Shown piece by piece: positions 9,383 through 19,061 of a DNA stretch of 64,000 nt. Every line of letters begins with the position of its first letter. Within the stretch, counting starts at the first letter, position 1. The DNA is from CAZVKN01 sp964627035. Its GTDB lineage: Bacteria > Electryoneota > AABM5-125-24 > Hatepunaeales > Hatepunaeaceae. The position numbers and the translations under genes were made by a program. The notes under the pieces are model-generated. The model worked only from the letters and a program-made list of their open reading frames with translations, did no database searches and was not told the origin of the DNA. The stretch is taken from NCBI GenBank assembly GCA_964627035.1, contig CAZVKN010000009.1, positions 1 to 64,000 of the forward strand. Reading direction: 5' to 3'.

Positions 9383-10522
9383 TTAATCCGTTGTGCATTT
9401 CTTCCGATGTCTTAGTGCTTTATCATAGCACTCCAACCGCTTGGCTGTCCGCACATCTGACGAGAAGTGAGTCTCTGCTCTCCTTCGAGCTGCCTTACTC
9501 ATCGAAATAAACTTGTCTTTATCCATCGTAAGCATATTCTCAAGTGCATCAGCAAGTGATTTGGCATTGCTCGGAGGGACTATGAATCCGGTCTCACCTT
9601 TGACTATGATCTCACCACTGCCGGGCATATCGGAGGCAATCGTCGGGCAGCCCATCGCATGACCGTTGATCACAGATCCAGGCAGACTTTCATGGCTGGT
9701 CGAGGCATTAACAAGAATGTCCGTAATCTTCAGTACACGTTCCGGATCCCTGCGGTATAGCGACAGCGTTACTCTATCGGTCAAACCGAGCTGTTCAACC
9801 CTCTCTTTCAGTTTGTCGGTTTCCCTACCGCAAAACAGCAGATGGAATTTGTGTCCTTTATCATGCAGCAGCTTAGCAGCATCAAGCGTCACCCCTTGCC
9901 CGCGCCACAGTGACCAGTTGCCAAGCTGAGTGATTAGCATTGCATCTTCAGGGATACGTAACTCCTGCTTGAGTCCCGTCGCATCTATTGCATCCATATC
10001 GGCAAAGGCAGGATCGAACTCGCCGTGCACAAAGTCTATCTTGCTCTCCGGAATTTTACCGGATTTAATCATAATCTCACGCAGATCGTTGCAGTTGGCG
10101 ATGATACCGTCCACCCTGTTCATCCTATATTTCAACCCCTGCCAAACGTCCATTGCAACACTGATCCCACGATAGAAAAGTAGAGCATGACGGTTCAAAC
10201 CAATCCCGCCGAACAGTGCGTGATATTGCGGACCGCTCTTGAAACACTCTACAACATCCGGCTTGAACTCGAGCAGAATCTTTCGGAACTGCTTCAGAGA
10301 AGCAACTGTCCATCTGCGGTTAATCGGCAGGATTTTGAACGGAATGTCAAGTGCCTTCAGGCGGTCAAATCCGTGTGGGTCATTCTCCTCATCAGGACCC
10401 CACACAGCCATGACATCCATTCCGGCAGCTTTCAGCCCTCGTAGCTGATAGAGTGCCTGATGCGCACCACCTGAGTATATCCCCCCAAGTCCGACAGCGA
10501 TCAACACTCTCATACGACTCAT
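9383..10522 (-). CDS. Group 1 (GT4-like) glycosyltransferase
   Basis: A 379-residue GT-B glycosyltransferase. The N terminus GLGGIYSGGAHQALYQLRGL fits the donor/acceptor loop of GT4 enzymes, and the C-terminal half has the nucleotide-sugar site: NASTSHESLPGSVINGHAMGCP near residue 275 and the E/E-like GEIIVKGETGFIVPP segment. It should transfer a sugar to a lipid-linked or envelope glycan in the cytoplasm. Its ATG overlaps the stop of the ABC exporter gene (ATGA), so the two are translationally coupled; a role in making a glycolipid exported by that transporter is a reasonable inference. Confidence 0.85.
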   Translation of the reverse strand: MSRMRVLIAVGLGGIYSGGAHQALYQLRGLKAAGMDVMAVWGPDEENDPHGFDRLKALDIPFKILPINRRWTVASLKQFRKILLEFKPDVVECFKSGPQYHALFGGIGLNRHALLFYRGISVAMDVWQGLKYRMNRVDGIIANCNDLREIMIKSGKIPESKIDFVHGEFDPAFADMDAIDATGLKQELRIPEDAMLITQLGNWSLWRGQGVTLDAAKLLHDKGHKFHLLFCGRETDKLKERVEQLGLTDRVTLSLYRRDPERVLKITDILVNASTSHESLPGSVINGHAMGCPTIASDMPGSGEIIVKGETGFIVPPSNAKSLADALENMLTMDKDKFISMSKAARRRAETHFSSDVRTAKRLECYDKALRHRKKCTTD

Positions 10523-12372
10523 AGGTTAAACTGCTGTTCATACAGCCGTTTGTAAATGCCGTTATTGGCAAACAGTTCGTCGTGTGATCCGATTTCGACC
10601 AGTTTTCCCTCCGACATGACAGCAATTCTGTCTGCTGATTGAACTGTTGACAGACGGTGAGCTATGATAAGCGTGGTGCGGTTTTGCCTGAATCGGTTGA
10701 GAGCTTCCTGAATCAACCGTTCGGATTCGCTGTCGAGAGCGGAGGTCGCTTCATCGAGGATGAGGATGCGAGGATCTCGCAGAATGGCACGTGCCAGTGC
10801 GATGCGCTGACGCTGTCCTCCGGAGAGTTGCGCTCCCCGCTCACCAACCTGTGACAGATAACCGTCATGAAGATGCTCGATAAAGTCGTGAGCATTGGCA
10901 GACTTGCAGGCTTCTATCAGATCAGAACCGTTCGCATAAGGATAACCGAGCCGGATATTTTCTTCGATAGTGCCTGAGAACAGAACCGTCTCCTGCGGTA
11001 CTACTGCCATCTGACTGCGGAGGAATGTAAGGTCGTAATCAGCGACATCAACTCCATCCAGTTCAATCGCGCCTTGCTCCAATGGATAAAATCTCGGCAG
11101 CAGGCTGACAAGTGTAGATTTGCCTCCACCTGATGAACCGACAAAAGCGACCGTTTCACCGGCACGAATTTCAAGATTCACCTGCTCTAATGCCTTGCTT
11201 TCATCATCATAACTGAATGAGACATCCCGATATGCTACCATACCTTCGACCCTATCCGGTTTGTGAGTCCCGGATCCGATAGTTACAGCTTCATCCGGCT
11301 GATCAATCAGGTCGAAAATTCTTCCACCGGATGCTACCGCTCGCTGGATGACTGCATTGGTTTCCCCGAGTGTTTTGATCGGCTTGTAGGCATATGTCAG
11401 CAGGATCATAAACGCAGACAGGTCACCGATGGTCATCGCACCGGACAGCATTCGGTATCCGCAGAATATGATCACACCCGCCATCCCAAGCGTTGAGACG
11501 AACTCCTGAATAGGTGCATTCAGCGTGGCATACTTGGCGATTTTCATGCTGAAACGATAGTTGACCTGAATCTTTTGCTCAAAACTGTCCTGCTTGTCCT
11601 TCTCCCGACCGAACGCCTTGAGAACTTTTATACCACTGATAGCTTCGTTGAACATTGAAGTGTAATCAGCTACATTAAGCGATACATTCCGGCTGACACG
11701 ACGAATTCTATCTCCGAAAATCTTGATAATCACAGCCGACAGCGGGAATATCATCAGCGCAAACAGCGTCAGTGCCCACTCCATCAGAAACAGCATTGTC
11801 ACAAATATCATAGCGTAAATCAGCGACTTAGCGAGCAGGATACCGGAACGGATTGCACCTTCAATCTGTGACACATCATAAGTAATCCGAGATAGCACGT
11901 CCCCCGACTTCTCCCGGTCAAAGTATGACAGCGGCAGCCGTACAACCCGCTGGAACAGCTCACGTTTCAGCCGCATCAGTACCCGGTGGGTGATCCCCCA
12001 CAGCAGATACTCTTTGGCGAAGTGTACCGATCCTTTGAGGGTGATCAGTCCGAGTGCTGTTAGTGCGATAATCACCAGCATCTGCCCGGCTTGGCTATAT
12101 CCCGAAATCGTGAAATCGTACAGAGTCCACTCACCCCACCCGTTGGTGAAGTTCAGTTCGAGCGGAGTACCGGATGATGTCGCGCTTGTGATCCCGCTGA
12201 ACAGATCCATCAGCAGTTTTCCTGCAAGAGCGTTTGCCGATTCAGCCAGTCCTATGAATATGGTGCCAAACAGCACCACGATCAGGATTAGCTTCGACTC
12301 TACAAAGTAGGTCAGGAATCGCTTCAGGACACTGCGATCTACGTTTTTTGGGTTATGTTCGGATTTGGTCAT
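10519..12372 (-). CDS. MsbA-like ABC exporter
   Basis: A 617-residue half-transporter with an N-terminal six-helix exporter domain (about residues 20-330) and a C-terminal ATPase: Walker A GSSGGGKST, signature LSGGQRQRIALARAIL, Walker B ILILDEATSALD and the switch histidine in IIAHRLSTV. This is the lipid/multidrug exporter type of MsbA, which works as a homodimer in the inner membrane. The linked glycosyltransferase makes a lipid or oligosaccharide cargo more likely than a drug. A roughly 50-residue insertion between TM1 and TM2 (LELNFTNGWGEWTLYDF) is typical of FCB homologues. Confidence 0.87.
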   Translation of the reverse strand: MTKSEHNPKNVDRSVLKRFLTYFVESKLILIVVLFGTIFIGLAESANALAGKLLMDLFSGITSATSSGTPLELNFTNGWGEWTLYDFTISGYSQAGQMLVIIALTALGLITLKGSVHFAKEYLLWGITHRVLMRLKRELFQRVVRLPLSYFDREKSGDVLSRITYDVSQIEGAIRSGILLAKSLIYAMIFVTMLFLMEWALTLFALMIFPLSAVIIKIFGDRIRRVSRNVSLNVADYTSMFNEAISGIKVLKAFGREKDKQDSFEQKIQVNYRFSMKIAKYATLNAPIQEFVSTLGMAGVIIFCGYRMLSGAMTIGDLSAFMILLTYAYKPIKTLGETNAVIQRAVASGGRIFDLIDQPDEAVTIGSGTHKPDRVEGMVAYRDVSFSYDDESKALEQVNLEIRAGETVAFVGSSGGGKSTLVSLLPRFYPLEQGAIELDGVDVADYDLTFLRSQMAVVPQETVLFSGTIEENIRLGYPYANGSDLIEACKSANAHDFIEHLHDGYLSQVGERGAQLSGGQRQRIALARAILRDPRILILDEATSALDSESERLIQEALNRFRQNRTTLIIAHRLSTVQSADRIAVMSEGKLVEIGSHDELFANNGIYKRLYEQQFNL

Positions 12373-12569
12373 TTCTCAGTTGCACAGGTCAATATTTCGC
12401 TTAATATAGGACAGATCAGCCAAATATCCAACGAGCTCCACTGTTATCAGCGAATTTTTCGCAACCCTATGATGAGGGAGCCTGACGCTGCGAATGTGAT
12501 TTGCATCCGGCGATTGATATTCATATATTGTAGTGTTATAATTGAAAGGACTGTAATAATCTCTGCTAT

Positions 12570-12917
12570 ATGCTCAGGACACAACTAAAATCAAAGATTC
12601 ACCGTGCACGGGTCACGGATGGCAACATTGAATACGAAGGCAGCATTACCATTCCGCTTGATTTGATGGAGGCGGTTGATTTGTGGGCTGGTGAACGGGT
12701 GCTCGTGATCTCCATTGATACAGGCGCGCGACTGGAGACGTATGTCCAGCAGGGCGAACGCGGATCCAATGCTATCGTCATTAACGGCGGTGCTGCGCGA
12801 TTGATCCACAACGGTGACCGTATAACCATCGTCGGGTGGGGTGTTTCCGAGGAACGGATCATTGCCAAGCGTGTGCTGTGTGATGAGAATAATGAGATTA
12901 TTAATGGGATTTACTAA
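12570..12917 (+). CDS. panD: Aspartate 1-decarboxylase
   Basis: A 115-residue pyruvoyl enzyme that decarboxylates L-aspartate to beta-alanine for pantothenate and CoA synthesis. The whole chain matches PanD: opening MLRTQLKSKIHRARVT, the self-cleavage site Gly24-Ser25 that creates the pyruvoyl group, Lys9, and the ARLETYVQQGERGSNAI segment. It is encoded as the single pro-enzyme and is divergent from the ABC exporter. No other pan gene is in the window. The Shine-Dalgarno is weak, but the start residue agrees with the family. Confidence 0.96.
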   Translation: MLRTQLKSKIHRARVTDGNIEYEGSITIPLDLMEAVDLWAGERVLVISIDTGARLETYVQQGERGSNAIVINGGAARLIHNGDRITIVGWGVSEERIIAKRVLCDENNEIINGIY

Positions 12918-12949
12918 GCTATAAGAGCAGCACCTTCTTCTTGAGTTAG

Positions 12950-13033
12950 CTACATTGTCACTCTGAATAAAATGAAGAGTCTCACCGTGTACAGCCCTCT
13001 AAGAGAGATTCTTCACTTCGTTCAGAATGACAA
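12950..13033. repeat. GTCATTCTGAA/GAGATTCTTC repeat
   Basis: TTGTCACTCTGAATAAAATGAAGAGTCTC and, about 30 bases later, GAGAGATTCTTCACTTCGTTCAGAATGAC face each other as an inverted pair. Single or partial copies occur at 22443-22474 and 24115-24145. Confidence 0.5.
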
Positions 13034-13092
13034 ACCTTTCAATAATCTTCTATGCTTCCGATATTACAACCAGCAATTAAGGGAGTGCAGTT

Positions 13093-13926
13093 ATGAGCCA
13101 ACGTCGTTTCAACCACAGAGCATTAGGCTTCAGCAAACTTAATCTGGCATACCTGACATACTGTTCAGTTTTAGCTTACGAACCAAAAGCCGATATCGGT
13201 TCCGGTCTGAAAGAGCTTGGGTTCAATCTATACGACAACTACTATTTCTCTGACGATGGCAGAGGTGGAACGAACACGCAAGGTTTCATTGCCGGAGACA
13301 ATCAGAAGATTATCATCGGATTTCGTGGGACTGAACCGGGGATTCTGAAGGATTGGATCACCGATGCTAAGATTACGAAAAGCGTTTGGACACCTGAAAA
13401 GTATATCGGCGAGGTGCACGACGGTTTCTACGAAGCACTCAGCAGCGTTTGGGATCATATCAAAGCGGAACTGGACCGATTGCGCAACAACAATCAGACC
13501 ATCTGGATAACCGGACACAGTCTGGGAGGAGCACTAGCAGTTCTTGCCGGAGCAACCTTACGTCTTCAGGGTGAGCAGATGCATGTCAACGGTATCTACA
13601 CCTACGGTCAGCCGAGATTGGGCAATAAGGAGTTCAGAAACGCGTTTAATGATGTTCTGAAATCGAAATGCTTCCGCATGGTGAATAATAACGATGTCAT
13701 AGCTCGGATCCCACCACAGTTTCTGGGCTATACTCATGTTGGGACATTGAGATACTTTGACGCAGATGGCAAGATGTTCAGCGACGGGCAACTATCGTGG
13801 TGGGCAAAATTCTGGGACCGCATTGAGGGCAGAATCGAAGATTTGCACGACCTTACTCCGGATGGAATCGGTGATCATGATAAAAAGATGTATCTAAAGT
13901 TGTGCGAGAAAGTATTGGAGGTGTAG
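13093..13926 (+). CDS. Class 3 (fungal-type) lipase
   Basis: A 277-residue lipase_3 domain protein. It shows IIGFRGTEP (oxyanion strand, near residue 75), the nucleophile elbow TGHSLGGALA with Ser143, Asp201 in NNNDVIARIPP and a final histidine (His262 in GDHDKKMY). It hydrolyses ester bonds of acylglycerols or other lipids. There is no signal peptide, so the native location is unclear. A clear GGGAG ribosome site with 7-base spacing supports the start. The gene stands alone, convergent with msrB. Confidence 0.87.
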   Translation: MSQRRFNHRALGFSKLNLAYLTYCSVLAYEPKADIGSGLKELGFNLYDNYYFSDDGRGGTNTQGFIAGDNQKIIIGFRGTEPGILKDWITDAKITKSVWTPEKYIGEVHDGFYEALSSVWDHIKAELDRLRNNNQTIWITGHSLGGALAVLAGATLRLQGEQMHVNGIYTYGQPRLGNKEFRNAFNDVLKSKCFRMVNNNDVIARIPPQFLGYTHVGTLRYFDADGKMFSDGQLSWWAKFWDRIEGRIEDLHDLTPDGIGDHDKKMYLKLCEKVLEV

Positions 13927-13930
13927 AATA

Positions 13931-14014
13931 CTAACCACCAAGACACAAAGGCACCAAGAAAACTAATTACAAGTCTTTTCTTCTTGGTGTCTTGGTGTCT
14001 TGGTGACTTAGTGG
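13931..14014. repeat. CACCAAG inverted repeat, second copy
   Basis: ACCACCAAGACACAAAGGCACCAAGAAAAC is followed by CTTCTTGGTGTCTTGGTGTCTTGGTGACTTAGTGGT, an imperfect inverted repeat in which the GGTGTCTT unit is itself tandemly repeated. It separates the convergent lipase and msrB genes. Confidence 0.55.
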
Positions 14015-14023
14015 TATTCTTTC

Positions 14024-14452
14024 TTATTCAAACAACTTCACATACTCCCTATACCCTTCCTTTTCCAACTCATCCTTCGGGATGAATCGTAGCGATGCGG
14101 AATTAATGCAGTAACGTAGTCCGGTCGGGTTCGGTCCGTCGTTGAAAAGGTGTCCGAGGTGGGAGTCACCGTCCTTACTGCGGACTTCGGTGCGGATGCG
14201 TGACAGCGATTTATCGTCATGCTCGGTGATCTGGTCGGATTTGAGCGGTTGGTAGAAGGAGGGCCACCCGCAGCCGGAGTCGTACTTCTCCTTTGAACTG
14301 AACAGCGGTTCACCGGATACAACATCAACGTAGATCCCATCTTCCTTATTGTCCCAGAACTCATTGTCAAACGGCGGTTCAGTACCGTTCTCCTGAGTGA
14401 CGTGATACTGCAGTTCGGTCAGTTTCTCTTTCGATTTATCTTTGTCGTTCAT
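14024..14452 (-). CDS. msrB: Peptide-methionine (R)-S-oxide reductase
   Basis: A 142-residue MsrB, which reduces R-methionine sulfoxide in proteins. The catalytic residue is Cys115 in GLRYCINSASLRF, and Cys61 in SGCGWPSF is the likely resolving cysteine. The two CxxC zinc sites of many MsrBs are missing, so it belongs to the zinc-free group. HLGHLFNDGP near residue 98 supplies the substrate-site histidines. No msrA is fused or adjacent. Cytosolic, using thioredoxin. Confidence 0.95.
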   Translation of the reverse strand: MNDKDKSKEKLTELQYHVTQENGTEPPFDNEFWDNKEDGIYVDVVSGEPLFSSKEKYDSGCGWPSFYQPLKSDQITEHDDKSLSRIRTEVRSKDGDSHLGHLFNDGPNPTGLRYCINSASLRFIPKDELEKEGYREYVKLFE

Positions 14453-14484
14453 TTTGTATTCAGATTATAAATAACTGTGTGTTC

Positions 14485-15522
14485 TCACAACGCCGCCTTC
14501 AGCTTATCAATCGTCGGGACGGGTGTCGGGTCTATGCCTTCTGCCAGTGCCAGCCAGTAGCTCAGCCAGTCGCCGATTGATGTCAGCTCCAGCATTTGTG
14601 CCAGTGGGTTCGATGCGGTCGGTCGGATGATGTCCGTTCGGAATCCAGCCTCCTCACCGAGCTGCTTGGTGATTTCAACACGCTTCAGCGTATCAGCCGG
14701 ACTGGATGGATCAACCAGTATCACGACTGATGACCGATCACCCCAGCCTGTGCCCTCGAGATATGCGACTACCTCGTTGTGGTTCATCTCGGGAAGCTCA
14801 CCCCATTGTGCCGGGCGCTTGCTGTTCTCGTTGATCTGGTTAGCCCACCTCCGAGCGACGACCACCATTCTGCCGGTGCCGTAGATCATCGGCTTGCGAT
14901 CTGCCATAGTGTCAAGTAGAGAGTCAAGCTCGTGACCGCTGCCGGGTGTTGTGTTTAGAGCCTTGTCCTTTGTATCGAGTATCTTGACTGCTTCTTCCGC
15001 ATCCGCATTGCTAACATCAATCCACCCGCGTCCCGCAAACGCACCGAGTACATAGCAGAATGAATCACCTAAGGCAGCTCGTGGAGGACGACTGCCCGGG
15101 ATCAGCCACGGTTTGATGCCCTCGCTCTCCGCCCACTGCTTTATCTTACCGCCGGAGGTCAGTACATCCAGTGAACAGCCGAGTCGTTTTGCCTGATCTG
15201 CTGTGTCGAGTGTTTCCGCTGTATTGCCGGAGAAGCTGACCAGTATCATGCGCGTGTTGCTGTTGACATAAGCCGGAAGAGGACCACCGCGGTGAACGAG
15301 GATCGGAAATGATGCGCTGTTTGCTCCGATAGATGCGACGTAATCGCCTCCGATTGCACTGCCTCCCATGCCTGCCCAGACCAGCAGCGACGGCGGGGCA
15401 ACCGGGTCGCTCTTGCCCGCTGCATATCCATTCTTCCAACTGCGGGCGACCTGCTGCGACCAACTGTTGATGTAGCCGCGCATATCTGCGATATCTATGG
15501 AAAGGTCAAATTTTGGTGTCAT
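14485..15522 (-). CDS. Bifunctional phosphoglucose/phosphomannose isomerase
   Basis: A 345-residue SIS-domain isomerase of the archaeal-type PGI/PMI family, interconverting glucose-6-P or mannose-6-P with fructose-6-P. I start it at 15522, behind AGGAATC; the frame is open for 28 more codons, but these look non-coding. Key features are GMGGSAIGGDY at residues 51-61 (sugar-phosphate binding), SFSGNTAET near 100, and the C-terminal PGI/PMI domain with EMNHNEVVAYLEG. It may feed hexose phosphates to the glycan genes elsewhere in the window. Confidence 0.88.
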   Translation of the reverse strand: MTPKFDLSIDIADMRGYINSWSQQVARSWKNGYAAGKSDPVAPPSLLVWAGMGGSAIGGDYVASIGANSASFPILVHRGGPLPAYVNSNTRMILVSFSGNTAETLDTADQAKRLGCSLDVLTSGGKIKQWAESEGIKPWLIPGSRPPRAALGDSFCYVLGAFAGRGWIDVSNADAEEAVKILDTKDKALNTTPGSGHELDSLLDTMADRKPMIYGTGRMVVVARRWANQINENSKRPAQWGELPEMNHNEVVAYLEGTGWGDRSSVVILVDPSSPADTLKRVEITKQLGEEAGFRTDIIRPTASNPLAQMLELTSIGDWLSYWLALAEGIDPTPVPTIDKLKAAL

Positions 15523-15640
15523 TTTGATTCCTGTCGGTTTGTTGTTCATTGTATTCAAATGTAAATATGAATTAACGGGATTACAACAGTCCTGACTGGA
15601 TAGCATGGACAGGCGTGAGTCAGTCTTTCACTGTAATATG

Positions 15641-15753
15641 AGTTCAGAGTTCAGGCTTCAGCCTGTTTGCGAGGAAGATACACTGAAGCGTGTACTCTGA
15701 ACTGGAAGACATGATGAAGAGTACAAAAAAGACCCGGCTTCGGGGAAGCCGGG
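15641..15753. repeat. Two intergenic hairpin repeats
   Basis: At 15641-15703 AGTTCAGAGT and ACTCTGAACT bracket CAGGCTTCAGCCTG; relatives are at 18215-18237 and 50329-50378. At 15733-15753 CCCGGCTTCGGGGAAGCCGGG, followed by CTACG, belongs to the six-copy CCGGTTTCGG family. Both lie between PGI/PMI and malic enzyme. Confidence 0.6.
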
Positions 15754-15785
15754 CTACGGATAATCTACATAGTGAATTTGTGTCT

Positions 15786-18077
15786 TTATCTGTCCATGAT
15801 GTCCTGAGCCTGCACCGCCGCTACTGCTGCCATGCTGACGATAGCATCCACCGATGAACCACGCTGAACCACGTGATAAGCCTTCGACAATCCCATCAAA
15901 ATAGGTCCGATAGCTTCAGCACCACCAAGCTCCATCAGCAGCTTGTATGCGATGTTGCCGGATGTCAGATCCGGGAAGATCAGCACATTTGCGTCCGTTT
16001 TGAGCCTGCTGAACGGGAAATCTTTCTGCAGGATATGCTCGTCAAGTGCCGTATTCGCCTGCATTTCACCGTCAATGATAAGATCAGGACGCTTGCCCCG
16101 CACTATTCTGACAGCTTCACGAATCTTCTCTGAATAGTGATTTCGAACCGATCCGAAGTTTGAGAACGACAACATAGCAATCCTCGGCTCAATGTCGAAT
16201 CTCCTCACTGTGGCAGCAGCCTGTAGGGCGATCTCAGTCAATGTTTCAGCATCAGGATCTATGTTAACGGTCGTGTCAGCACAGAAGATCACCTTTTCCT
16301 TGAAGATTAACATATACAGACCGGAAGCGTGCTTGTAACCTTCCGCCAGCGGAATGATCTGCAGAGCAGGACGAATCACATCCGGGTAGTGACGATTGGA
16401 TCCGGTGACCACCGCATCAACGGCGCCGTGCTTAAGCATCATCGCCGCAAAAAATGATCGCCTGCCCATGTAGCGACCGGCTGCTTCCTGAGTAACGCCA
16501 CGCCTGTTACGAAGCTCTGCAAACTCGCGAATCAGATCGTCTTTAAGCGGATCGGTTTTGTTGTCCATCAGCTCCACACCGTCGAGACTGATCGAAAGCT
16601 CCTCAGCCATCTCTTTGATCACAGCTTCATTACCGAGCAGAACCGGGGTGCCGATGTTCTCCTCGACGATTCTGCCTGCTGCACGGATGATCTTCTCCTC
16701 GTGTCCTTCAGGCAAAGCAATACGAATTGGATGTTCGCTTACCTTGTATCGCTTGGCTTTGTTGATGACATGACGGATCATCTCTCTCGCAAGCCCCAAT
16801 CTGCGTTCCAACTGTTCGCGATACTGCTCAAAATCGGTTATCGGATGACGCGCTACGCCCGTTTCACAGGCAGCTTTGGCAACCGCAACCGCTTCCCATA
16901 GCAGCACTCGCGGATCGAACGGCTTCGGGATCAGATACTTACGACCGTATTCAATCCGGTCAACTCCATAGGCATGACATACCAGATCAGGAACATCCTC
17001 TTTGGCGAGTGCAGCGAGTGCATGGGCAGCGGCAATCTTCATCTCCTCGTTAATGGTACGGGCATGAACATCCAGCGCTCCGCGGAAAATGAACGGGAAT
17101 CCGAGCACATTGTTCACCTGATTCGGGTAATCACTCCGACCTGTCGCCATAATCACGTCGGAACGAGCATCAATCGCATCAGGATAGGTGATCTCCGGAT
17201 CGGGATTTGCCATCGCAAATACAATCGGGTCGTCAGCCATCGAGCGAACCATTTCTTTTGAAACGATGTTCGCCACCGATAGCCCGGCAAACACATCTGT
17301 ACCGTCAATCGCTTCTTCCAGCGTTCGCCTCTCGGTTGAACGGGCGAAGGTCGCTTTATACTTGTTGTATCGTGGATGAGCAGGATCCATATCTTCACGA
17401 CCGCTATGAATCACACCCTTAGTATCGCACATGGTGATGTTTTCCAGTCTGACTCCGAGTGTGACGTAGAACTTTGAGCATGCTATCCCGGAAGCACCTG
17501 CCCCGTTGACGCAGACCTTGATATCCTCCATCTTCTTACCGACTATTTCACACGCATTCAGCAATGCAGCCCCAGAGATGATCGCTGTTCCGTGCTGGTC
17601 ATCATGGAACACCGGAATGTTTAGCTCTTTTTTGAGAGTCTCCTCAACGGTAAAACAGGTCGGCGCAGAGATGTCCTCCAGATTAATCCCACCAAATGTA
17701 GGCTCCAGACAACGGCATGCTTCAATGATTTCATCAGCGGTCTTCGCATTCAGTTCAATGTCAAACACATCAATATCGGCGAACCGCTTAAACAGCACTC
17801 CTTTCCCTTCCATTACGGGCTTGCTCGCCAACGGTCCGATGTTACCCAATCCCAATACGGCAGTGCCGTTGCTTACCACGCCGACGAGGTTGCCTTTTGC
17901 GGTGTATTTATACACATCGCGAGGGTTATTATGAATTTCCAGGCACGGTTCGGCAACTCCAGGTGAATATGCCAGTGAAAGATCATGCTGCGTTAAACAC
18001 GGCTTGGTCGCCACAACCTCGATCTTACCGGTACGCCGACGCGAATGATACTTCAGTGCTTCTTTTTTCGTAGTCAA
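15786..18077 (-). CDS. maeB: NADP-dependent malic enzyme with phosphotransacetylase-like domain
   Basis: A 763-residue MaeB-type malic enzyme converting malate to pyruvate and CO2 with NADP+. Residues 1-430 are the malic enzyme (SPGVAEPCLEI, FHDDQHGTAII, NAD-site GAGASGIA); residues 430-763 resemble phosphate acetyltransferase (ALPEGHEEKIIRAA, TDANVLIFPDLTSGNIAYKL), a regulatory domain in this family that is sensitive to acetyl-CoA. Translation starts at TTG behind GGAGAATCA. Together with oxaloacetate decarboxylase and NifJ in this window it places pyruvate at the centre of metabolism. Confidence 0.94.
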   Translation of the reverse strand: MTTKKEALKYHSRRRTGKIEVVATKPCLTQHDLSLAYSPGVAEPCLEIHNNPRDVYKYTAKGNLVGVVSNGTAVLGLGNIGPLASKPVMEGKGVLFKRFADIDVFDIELNAKTADEIIEACRCLEPTFGGINLEDISAPTCFTVEETLKKELNIPVFHDDQHGTAIISGAALLNACEIVGKKMEDIKVCVNGAGASGIACSKFYVTLGVRLENITMCDTKGVIHSGREDMDPAHPRYNKYKATFARSTERRTLEEAIDGTDVFAGLSVANIVSKEMVRSMADDPIVFAMANPDPEITYPDAIDARSDVIMATGRSDYPNQVNNVLGFPFIFRGALDVHARTINEEMKIAAAHALAALAKEDVPDLVCHAYGVDRIEYGRKYLIPKPFDPRVLLWEAVAVAKAACETGVARHPITDFEQYREQLERRLGLAREMIRHVINKAKRYKVSEHPIRIALPEGHEEKIIRAAGRIVEENIGTPVLLGNEAVIKEMAEELSISLDGVELMDNKTDPLKDDLIREFAELRNRRGVTQEAAGRYMGRRSFFAAMMLKHGAVDAVVTGSNRHYPDVIRPALQIIPLAEGYKHASGLYMLIFKEKVIFCADTTVNIDPDAETLTEIALQAAATVRRFDIEPRIAMLSFSNFGSVRNHYSEKIREAVRIVRGKRPDLIIDGEMQANTALDEHILQKDFPFSRLKTDANVLIFPDLTSGNIAYKLLMELGGAEAIGPILMGLSKAYHVVQRGSSVDAIVSMAAVAAVQAQDIMDR

Positions 18078-18136
18078 TGATTCTCCGAATTTCGTAATTA
18101 TCAGTATCTGTTCAAATTTGGGTGATTGGGTTTGGA

Positions 18137-18237
18137 GGGCGTCCCGATGGGTTGGGACGCCCTGAAACTAATCAGGTTCTTTAAGAAGAGCGGACTGAAA
18201 GTCCGCTCTCCAGGTTCAGAGTTCAGGCTTCAGCCTG
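18137..18237. repeat. Three different hairpin repeats
   Basis: Within 100 bases lie GGGCGTCCCGATGGGTTGGGACGCCC (18137-18162), AGAGCGGACTGAAAGTCCGCTCT (18187-18209, related to 30347-30424) and the GTTCAGGCTTCAGCCTG element (18221-18237). They occupy the gap upstream of maeB. Confidence 0.6.
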
Positions 18238-18298
18238 TCTTCCGATCAAAACACAGTGAATAGCCCATGCCACACAGAATGACAATGTAGCTTCCTAA

Positions 18299-18907
18299 TT
18301 AATGCCCTTCAATCGGATCTTCTTCGGACGGCAGCGGTTCTTCCTCTAAAGGCTGATTGCGTGCTGGGAACACCTTTGAGCGAACGACCCACGAATCGTA
18401 ATATCCCTGCTGACGCAGCCAACTGTTAAGCTGAACCGCTTCATCTCTCAAGGTGAAGTCACCAACTCTAACCTTATATTGAGGCGCATCATAAACCAGG
18501 TAAGTGTGATGCCGTTGATCCTGAAGAATCTCTCTGACTCTACTCTCAACCCGTCTGGCGCGGTATTGGTTGTTAACCGCAATCACTTGAACTCTGAACC
18601 CCGGCTTCTGCTCCAGCGGTTTATCTTTAGCAGCCTCAGCAGCTCCTGCAGGCTTAAGCGGTGTCGGTATAAATTGCTTATGCTCCCTATAGGTTGGAGC
18701 AAAGAACGGGATTGTTCTCAAAGTGAATGTCTGCAAGTCTTCCACCTGTTTCGGAGGATATGACTTCAACGTGTCTATATGCACTTCGTCACCGGTCATG
18801 CGGTGGCGAGGAGCCTCATCAGTGACGGCAACCTGTGATCCGCCACATGCAATGAAGCATACTGTGCAGATGACAGCAGCTATCATCTTTGAAAATACAT
18901 CCTTCAT
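18299..18907 (-). CDS. SPOR-domain lipoprotein
   Basis: A 202-residue protein started at the ATG at 18907; a TTG three codons upstream is less likely. The lipobox FIACGG indicates lipid attachment after a short signal peptide. Residues about 105-180 (FRVQVIAVNNQYRARRVESR... and YKVRVGDFTLRDEAVQLNSW) form a SPOR domain, which binds denuded peptidoglycan glycan strands, often at division sites. The rest is low complexity and proline-rich. Divergent from livK. Confidence 0.8.
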   Translation of the reverse strand: MKDVFSKMIAAVICTVCFIACGGSQVAVTDEAPRHRMTGDEVHIDTLKSYPPKQVEDLQTFTLRTIPFFAPTYREHKQFIPTPLKPAGAAEAAKDKPLEQKPGFRVQVIAVNNQYRARRVESRVREILQDQRHHTYLVYDAPQYKVRVGDFTLRDEAVQLNSWLRQQGYYDSWVVRSKVFPARNQPLEEEPLPSEEDPIEGH

Positions 18908-19003
18908 AATCCGCAATATACATTTTTATCCTACATCGGTCAATGAAACGATATGCTTCCCCATACTATTGTCACAAAACATAGTTGAAGGCTTGCCTGC
19001 CTC

Positions 19004-19032
19004 TTGATGTTTGGACTGTCGTTTTTTACATT
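19004..19032 (+). promoter_or_regulatory. Candidate promoter for the liv operon
   Basis: TTGATG, a 17-base spacer and TACATT stand 30 bases before the livK start. The fit to a sigma-70 promoter is partial and no start site is known, so this is only a candidate. Confidence 0.3.
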
Positions 19033-19061
19033 GCATTAGTGTAAAATCTTCTGGAGGATTT